34,891 bases of DNA from Tritrichomonas foetus (lineage: Eukaryota > Parabasalia > Tritrichomonadida > Tritrichomonadidae), in contig MLAK01000993.1 in the NCBI GenBank assembly GCA_001839685.1, positions 30,629-65,519 on the forward strand, in the 5' to 3' direction. The translations under genes were made by a program, and so were the position numbers. Below are positions 30,094 to 34,891 of the stretch, piece after piece; the first letter of the stretch is position 1; each line of letters starts with the position of its first letter. The notes under the pieces are model-generated. The model worked only from the letters and a program-made list of their open reading frames with translations, searched no databases and was not told the DNA's origin.

Positions 30094-31095
30094 ATGCCTC
30101 TCTCCTCGCAAAGGAAGGCACGATGCATAACAATAATCGATGAACTGCTCAAGAACAAAATATCTCGTATTTTTGCCGATCCTGTTGATCCCGAGCTCGA
30201 TAATTGCCCAAATTATTTGGATATTATAAAAAGGCCGATGGATCTCGGAACAGTACGAGCAAATCTTGTTAACGACAGATACGACAAGTTTTCCGACTTT
30301 TGCGCAGACGTTGATCAAATTTGGGAAAATGCCCGGGAATTTAATGGCGAATATTCGATGATTACCCTATTTGCTCAGCAGTTGAAAAAGGATTTCGATA
30401 GTAAAATTTTTCTAATGACTGATGATGAAGTCGCAGACTGGATTACCAAATTTTACGATTTACAAAATCAGATGTGGAATTTCGCAACACGATACACGAA
30501 TGCTCCGGAGCAGAGGTCGCAGCCGGCTCAATCTGTCCAACCCCAAACGCAAGCGCGAGTTGGTGGGAAAGGAATTGGGAAAAAAGGTGCATATAAAGAT
30601 TACGATAATTATGAGCGGAGTATGTCGAGTAATCATTCGGAACATTCTTCATCGAGAGGTTATCATGTGACATCGTCATCGTCTTCATCCGTGAAATCTT
30701 CAACGCCTGCTTTTTCGACAGGAACTTCACTTTCCTCAACATCAAAATCTGGAATGTACTCAAATTCACCAATTCATTCAATTAATTCATTGAATAATTC
30801 AAATATGGTCAATGATTCGCCTTCACATTCAAATTATTCATCTATCTCTTCCAGTTATAAAAAACAACCACCAAAGAAACCAGAAAAGAAAATTACTGCA
30901 GAAGAATTAATTGAATTACATAATATGATAAAGCAACTTGAAAGTGAAGAATCTGTATTCAAAGTTCTCAACATTATTAAAACGCATGAACACATGCCAG
31001 AACTAACAGAAAAGTCTGTTGTTGATTTAAATAATTTATCAATGAAGACTCGAGTGAAACTTTATGAATGGATTCAGAATAATGGTTATATTTAG
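30094..31095 (+). CDS. BET-like protein: one bromodomain plus NET-like domain
   Basis: 333 residues, presumably nuclear. A bromodomain occupies about 8-105. It has the ZA-loop PNYLDIIKRPMDLGTV (39-54), then DVDQIWENAREFN where Asn84 is the expected acetyl-lysine-binding Asn (the usual NC-x-x-YN is here NA-x-x-FN). A Ser/Asn-rich linker (about 140-260) follows with Gln/Pro and basic patches. Residues about 267-330 resemble the extra-terminal (NET) domain of BET proteins: T-x-EEL-x-x-L-x-x-x-I-x-x-L, then V-x-x-IIK, then VVDLNNLS-x-x-TR-x-x-L-x-x-WI. The bromodomain reads acetylated histones and the NET recruits chromatin factors. Animal BET proteins have two bromodomains; plant GTE proteins have one, as here. 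Confidence 0.9.
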   Translation: MPLSSQRKARCITIIDELLKNKISRIFADPVDPELDNCPNYLDIIKRPMDLGTVRANLVNDRYDKFSDFCADVDQIWENAREFNGEYSMITLFAQQLKKDFDSKIFLMTDDEVADWITKFYDLQNQMWNFATRYTNAPEQRSQPAQSVQPQTQARVGGKGIGKKGAYKDYDNYERSMSSNHSEHSSSRGYHVTSSSSSSVKSSTPAFSTGTSLSSTSKSGMYSNSPIHSINSLNNSNMVNDSPSHSNYSSISSSYKKQPPKKPEKKITAEELIELHNMIKQLESEESVFKVLNIIKTHEHMPELTEKSVVDLNNLSMKTRVKLYEWIQNNGYI

Positions 31096-31491
31096 ACGAA
31101 CTTCAAATATTGATCGTTAAGGTGAAATTTCAATACATAATGGCTAATTCGAAATGTCCAGCAAAGTTGAATCAATGTATATTGATCCGTATCTCACTCA
31201 CTCACTCATTTATATATATATTTATATATATATTTACTAGCTTTATAACTGAAGAGCAAATCAACAGTTTTTCCCCTGATTCTGATGATTTATCAAATAG
31301 ACGAAAATTGTTTTTATTAATTTTTTATATTTTATTTGTTTGAATGACTTGTTTGTCGTAAATAATATCTTCGTGAACGTTTTTTTTTATTATGATTTTA
31401 TTTCTCAAAATTCTTCTTCATGTGAATTACGTAATTCCAATGTAATTTAACAAAAAAATGGTTAGAATTAATAAATGGCAAAATTTTATTT
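31096..31491. other. intergenic with AT-rich microsatellite
   Basis: About 400 bases. Contains an imperfect TA-repeat tract at about 31209-31235 and T-runs near 31380. No gene is supported; open frames here start with TTG only. Confidence 0.5.
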
Positions 31492-31499
31492 TCACATTT
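31492..31499 (+). promoter_or_regulatory. initiator element for the small coiled-coil gene
   Basis: TCACATTT with the +1 A at 31494, 7 bases before the ATG at 31501. This supports the short gene as real. Confidence 0.65.
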
Positions 31500-31500
31500 C

Positions 31501-31959
31501 ATGGAAGGATGGACAAAAGAATCCCCCTTTTCAAGTGATCCTTTGATAGGAATAGGAAACCTAGAGGAGTCTGACGAATTCAATGATATTTTGGCTCTTT
31601 TAAATAATATCAAAAATGAGGAAGAAGAGCCATGTTATAATAACTTAACAAAGCGAAACGAAGATCTGAGAAATAACATAGAGCAAGAATTAAAAAAACT
31701 AAATATCAAAGCTTCACATTTTGATCGAGAAAAATTCGAACAAATGAAAAACTCAAAAATTCAAGAAAATGAAAATACTCAGGAAAAAATATCAAAATAT
31801 AATAGTATAATTAAAGTTGGTAACATTTCTGTGAGCCGTGCCAAAAAGGCAATTGAAAATTCTGACACAATAATTAATTGCTTGTACCAAATAATGAAAG
31901 AAAATAACTGTGTTACTGAAAGGGCAGACGAGCTACATCAAGAAATTTTAAAGAAATAA
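31501..31959 (+). CDS. small coiled-coil protein of unknown function
   Basis: 152 residues, no signal peptide or membrane helix. Residues 1-35 are acidic and may be disordered. From about 40 to 100 the sequence is rich in Asn, Glu and Lys with Leu/Ile spacing that suggests a coiled coil, and 110-150 forms another predicted helix pair. No family is recognised. The closely placed initiator element argues it is transcribed despite its size. It converges with the acidic repeat gene, whose end lies about 120 bases away. It could be a subunit of a larger complex, but nothing in the sequence shows which. Confidence 0.7.
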   Translation: MEGWTKESPFSSDPLIGIGNLEESDEFNDILALLNNIKNEEEEPCYNNLTKRNEDLRNNIEQELKKLNIKASHFDREKFEQMKNSKIQENENTQEKISKYNSIIKVGNISVSRAKKAIENSDTIINCLYQIMKENNCVTERADELHQEILKK

Positions 31960-32080
31960 TCGGGAAAAGAAGAAAGAACAAATCGCGAATTATATTTTTA
32001 TTAAAAACACGTTTTGATCATAATTTTTTCTTTTATAATATCCAAGCTCAAAAAAACAAAATTTAAAATATAATTCATTT

Positions 32081-34891
32081 TCATCTTTCATCACTTGAAC
32101 TCGAACTTTCATCATCACTTTCGTCTTCTTCTTCTTTGCTTTCATTTTCATCATCACTTTCTTCCTCTTCTTTGCTTTCATTTTCATCATCACTTTCTTC
32201 TTCTTCTTTGCTTTCATTTTCATTTCCGTCTTCTTCGTGTTCGAGTGCTTGCATTTTTTCATTTTCATAATCGGAAAGAGGATCTTCTTCAGTATTTTGG
32301 TCGAATTCATTTTCTTTTTCTTGTTCATAATCAGAAAGTTTTTCTTCTTCTTTTTCTACAGTTTCTTCTTCATTTATATTATTTTCATCATCAGAATAAT
32401 AATCATCGTTTTCTTGGGTCTCTTTCATTATTTTTTCTGTCCCTTTTTCATCGTTAAAAAGTTTAATTTCGGATTCATTTAAAATCCTTCCAGTTTCAGT
32501 ATTTCCAACTTCTTTGTTATTTTCACGTTCGGAATCATCATCAATACCATTGTTATTATTATTTATATTGTTGTTTTTGTTTTCTAATTCAATTGCTGTT
32601 TTATTTTCTGTTGTTTCGTTTTCACTTTCAGAATAATACCCTTCATCAATTGTGAATTCAATTTTAGATTTTGTCACTTCTTTCTTTACTTCATCATCAC
32701 TAGAATAATCTGAATAGGAATCATTGTTATCGTTTGTTTTCCCCTCTTGATTTTGGGAATTTGCATAATTATTTTCTAACTTTTCATTTTTTATTAGTTT
32801 GTCAATATTCTTTGTTTCATCTTCATCCGAGTATTCTACATCTATTGGAAATTCAATTCTCGTCTTTATCTCCTCTTTATTTGTATCTGATTCATTAGAA
32901 TAATCAGCATAATAATCATTGTTGTCATTAGTTTTCCCTTTTTCAAAAATCACTGGTTTATGCGTTGCTTGGGAGTCATTTTTGATATTCAAATGATTGG
33001 TTTCATATGGCGCGACCTCATTTTCATTCGAAGAATCTGAATAAGATTCTTCTTCACTTTTGAATTCTATTTTAGAATTAGTCTCTTCTTCCTTTTCTTC
33101 ATCTCTATGTTCTGAATAGTAATCATAGTCAATTGTTTCTTTAGATTTTCCTTTCTCTTTTTCAGATTTATTTATATTCTGATAAGTTTCATTGTCAGAA
33201 TAAGAGGAATCTTGAATATTTTCAAGAATTTCTATTGCAGGTTTAATATTTTTTTGGGAAATGGTATCATCACTTTCAGAATAGTAATCATCATTTAGTT
33301 TAATATCATCAGAAAATTTTCTATTTGTATCATATTCTTTATCTTCTGTTTCTTCTTTATCTTCTGTTTCTTCTTTATCTTCTGTTTCTTCTTTATCTTC
33401 TGCATTTTCATTGTTGGAATCATTTTTACTGTCTTCACTGTATGAATCGAAGCCAGAAATATGTGCATTTTCCAAGTTGAAATTCTCTTCAAACAGATTT
33501 GTACTCGATGAATCTGCTACTTCTGGTAATTGCTCACTCAAATTTATCGAATCTTCCGAAATTGATGAATATTTATCAACGTTTTTTGTTTTTTTCTCAT
33601 CTGAGGAAGATGAGGATAAAAGTTCAGGAAACTCCTCTTGGAATTGATTTTCTTTGATATATGAATCAAAATTTGTCAAAGTTTCATGATCATCTCTCAC
33701 TGTTGTATTTAGTTGAATACAAGGTAATGTTATATTATTCTGATTTGTTGAATTGGAATCAATAGGTTTTTTATTTTCATTTTCTTCGATGTCTTCTATT
33801 GAGTCATTTTGTGTTTTAGAATCAGATTCATTGTGGGCTTCGGAATCATGAGATTTCGAATAGGAGTCATCTTCAAGTGAGCTTTCATCGGAATCTTCTT
33901 CATCTTTCAAAGTGTTTTTCTGGGTTTGATTCAGCAAATTTGCAAAAGGATTTAAATTTAAACTTAAATTCGATTTTTTCGTGTCAGGGTTTTGGAAGCG
34001 TGGACCAAATGGATTATTGAAATCCAAATCATCAGAATCTGAACTTGAATCACTGAAAAGTTTAAATTTATTAGATTTGACTTGATGATTGCTATTTTCA
34101 TTGTTAGATTCACTTTGATCATCACATATGATTTTTTGAAGATCAATCAAAGGTGCATTCTTAATAATACTTTCTTGTGGTTTTAATTCATATCTTTCAG
34201 GATCATTTTGTGAATTTAATCTTCGGGATGAAGGAATAATTACTGGATTTTCGTTGATTTGAACTTTTTCTGCTTTAAAATGTGATTCATATTTTTTCTT
34301 CCAATCAATATATTGTTCCTTAAAATTATTTGAATTAAATAAATTACTGTCACAATTTGGATGAAAATCATCATGATCAGATGAGGACGAATCAGAATCT
34401 TCTGATGAACTCGTAAAATCTAAAAATGATGATGACGAAGATTCATTTTCTTCATCATTATAAAACATATCCACTTTTTTCTTGATTCTATTTGGAATTT
34501 TTATCTGAGATGTTTTGATGTCCTGTTTGCTCGATAATTCTTGATTTATTTGGTCATCATATCTCAAAAGTTGTTCAGGATAAGAATTAGATTTCAGGTT
34601 AGTTTCAGAACCGGTTTCATTATTTGTTAGAGTTGGGTTCGTCAAATTAGTACCTGAAATATGCTTTAAGGGATTTTCATTTTGATTGTTTTTGATTGAG
34701 GAATGAATATAAAATGGACTGCTTGGTGAATTTGATAAAATAAATCCCTTATTTCCAGATATGAGAGGAGGAGGTATCATTGGAAAACCTTTTTGAAGAG
34801 GTGTTAAAGTAATTTCTTTTTCTTCTTTGCTTTTCTGTGGCTCTTCTGCAAGTCGTTCTTCTTCTTCTTTTTGTTTTTGTTCCTCTGCAAG
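32081..34891 (-). CDS. very acidic, Ser/Asp/Glu-rich repeat protein, N-terminus outside window
   Basis: At least 936 residues; the reading frame stays open through the right edge, so the ATG at 34780 is internal and the true start is missing. The first visible 37 residues are Glu/Lys/Gln-rich (coiled-coil-like). The remainder is predicted disordered and dominated by Ser, Asp, Glu, Asn and Lys. Recurrent short motifs of the type D/E-x-YYS-D/E occur about ten times with variants between about 32400 and 33300. Two NPF tripeptides (codons 34007-34015 and 33944-33952) match EH-domain ligands of endocytosis, though in a disordered protein this could be chance. Two in-frame tandem arrays are listed separately. 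Many Ser-Asp/Glu sites would suit casein kinase 2. Family unknown; an acidic chaperone, chromatin or trafficking scaffold are all possible. Confidence 0.85.
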   Translation of the reverse strand, partial: LAEEQKQKEEEERLAEEPQKSKEEKEITLTPLQKGFPMIPPPLISGNKGFILSNSPSSPFYIHSSIKNNQNENPLKHISGTNLTNPTLTNNETGSETNLKSNSYPEQLLRYDDQINQELSSKQDIKTSQIKIPNRIKKKVDMFYNDEENESSSSSFLDFTSSSEDSDSSSSDHDDFHPNCDSNLFNSNNFKEQYIDWKKKYESHFKAEKVQINENPVIIPSSRRLNSQNDPERYELKPQESIIKNAPLIDLQKIICDDQSESNNENSNHQVKSNKFKLFSDSSSDSDDLDFNNPFGPRFQNPDTKKSNLSLNLNPFANLLNQTQKNTLKDEEDSDESSLEDDSYSKSHDSEAHNESDSKTQNDSIEDIEENENKKPIDSNSTNQNNITLPCIQLNTTVRDDHETLTNFDSYIKENQFQEEFPELLSSSSSDEKKTKNVDKYSSISEDSINLSEQLPEVADSSSTNLFEENFNLENAHISGFDSYSEDSKNDSNNENAEDKEETEDKEETEDKEETEDKEYDTNRKFSDDIKLNDDYYSESDDTISQKNIKPAIEILENIQDSSYSDNETYQNINKSEKEKGKSKETIDYDYYSEHRDEEKEEETNSKIEFKSEEESYSDSSNENEVAPYETNHLNIKNDSQATHKPVIFEKGKTNDNNDYYADYSNESDTNKEEIKTRIEFPIDVEYSDEDETKNIDKLIKNEKLENNYANSQNQEGKTNDNNDSYSDYSSDDEVKKEVTKSKIEFTIDEGYYSESENETTENKTAIELENKNNNINNNNNGIDDDSERENNKEVGNTETGRILNESEIKLFNDEKGTEKIMKETQENDDYYSDDENNINEEETVEKEEEKLSDYEQEKENEFDQNTEEDPLSDYENEKMQALEHEEDGNENESKEEEESDDENESKEEEESDDENESKEEEDESDDESSSSSDER
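32108..32222 (-). repeat. 36-39-bp tandem repeat in acidic protein C-terminus
   Basis: Three adjacent copies encode the 12-13-residue unit ESKEEEESDDEN near the C-terminus of the acidic protein. Copies differ by a few bases and one by an added codon. Confidence 0.85.
33334..33402 (-). repeat. 18-bp tandem repeat in acidic protein
   Basis: Just over three nearly identical copies of an 18-base unit encode EDKEET repeats. High base identity between copies implies recent expansion, so copy number may vary between isolates. Confidence 0.9.

Noticed and set aside
31209..31235. TA-rich tract as a possible origin or CRISPR-like array
   Set aside because: Simple imperfect microsatellite; no spaced direct repeats were seen here or elsewhere in the window.
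32095..32482. His/Leu/Phe-rich plus-strand open frames
   Set aside because: Antisense shadow of the acidic repeat protein; composition follows from the reversed GAA/GAT-rich codons.

Overview
The window looks like nuclear DNA from a parabasalid protist (a trichomonad, possibly Tritrichomonas; the genus is an inference). It is strongly AT-rich and no spliceosomal intron is needed to read any gene. Genes lie close together on both strands with very short 5' leaders. Many are preceded by the trichomonad initiator element (TCA+1 followed by a pyrimidine and an A/T-rich stretch) 6 to about 45 bases before the ATG. The gene content fits: a papain-type cysteine protease, a hydrogenosome-type mitochondrial-carrier protein, single-pass surface proteins with lysine/arginine-rich tails, and large signalling and trafficking proteins.

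Layout. 1-4250: a decayed minus-strand gene (169-651), a beta-helix-like type I membrane protein (822-1982, +) and an intact cathepsin L-like protease (2565-3539, -). 4253-4322 is tRNA-Gly(GCC) on the minus strand with a T9 terminator. 4494-6764 (-) is a VPS9-like protein, followed by about 2.3 kb with no convincing gene. 9110-12413 (+) is a roughly 1,100-codon surface protein gene carrying one in-frame stop and one frameshift. 12823-13740 (+) is a decayed cathepsin L copy. 13884-15248 (-) is a sugar-porter-family transporter, 15840-17987 (+) a coiled-coil protein and 18749-19684 (+) a mitochondrial carrier. 20145-23807 (-) is a cyclic-nucleotide phosphodiesterase with four predicted GAF domains. 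24169-25713 (+) is an all-helical protein, 25958-27382 (-) an unrecognised helical protein and 27656-28645 (+) a maspardin-like alpha/beta-hydrolase-fold protein without the catalytic residues. After a 1.4-kb gap come a small BET-like bromodomain protein (30094-31095, +), a small coiled-coil protein (31501-31959, +) and a very acidic repeat protein that runs off the right edge (32081 to beyond 34891, -).

The genes do not form an operon or an obvious single pathway. Three bear on endolysosomal membrane traffic by family membership or motif: the VPS9-like protein, the maspardin-like protein and, weakly, the acidic protein with two NPF motifs. The phosphodiesterase and bromodomain protein are regulatory. 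Several start codons given here (6764, 23807, 24169, 27382, 27656) are ATGs chosen over longer open frames that begin with non-ATG codons or lie upstream of an initiator element. No obviously new multi-gene system was found. The most unusual items are the four-GAF phosphodiesterase, the maspardin-like protein with Asp at the nucleophile position, the nearly intact but broken surface-protein gene, and the acidic repeat protein.
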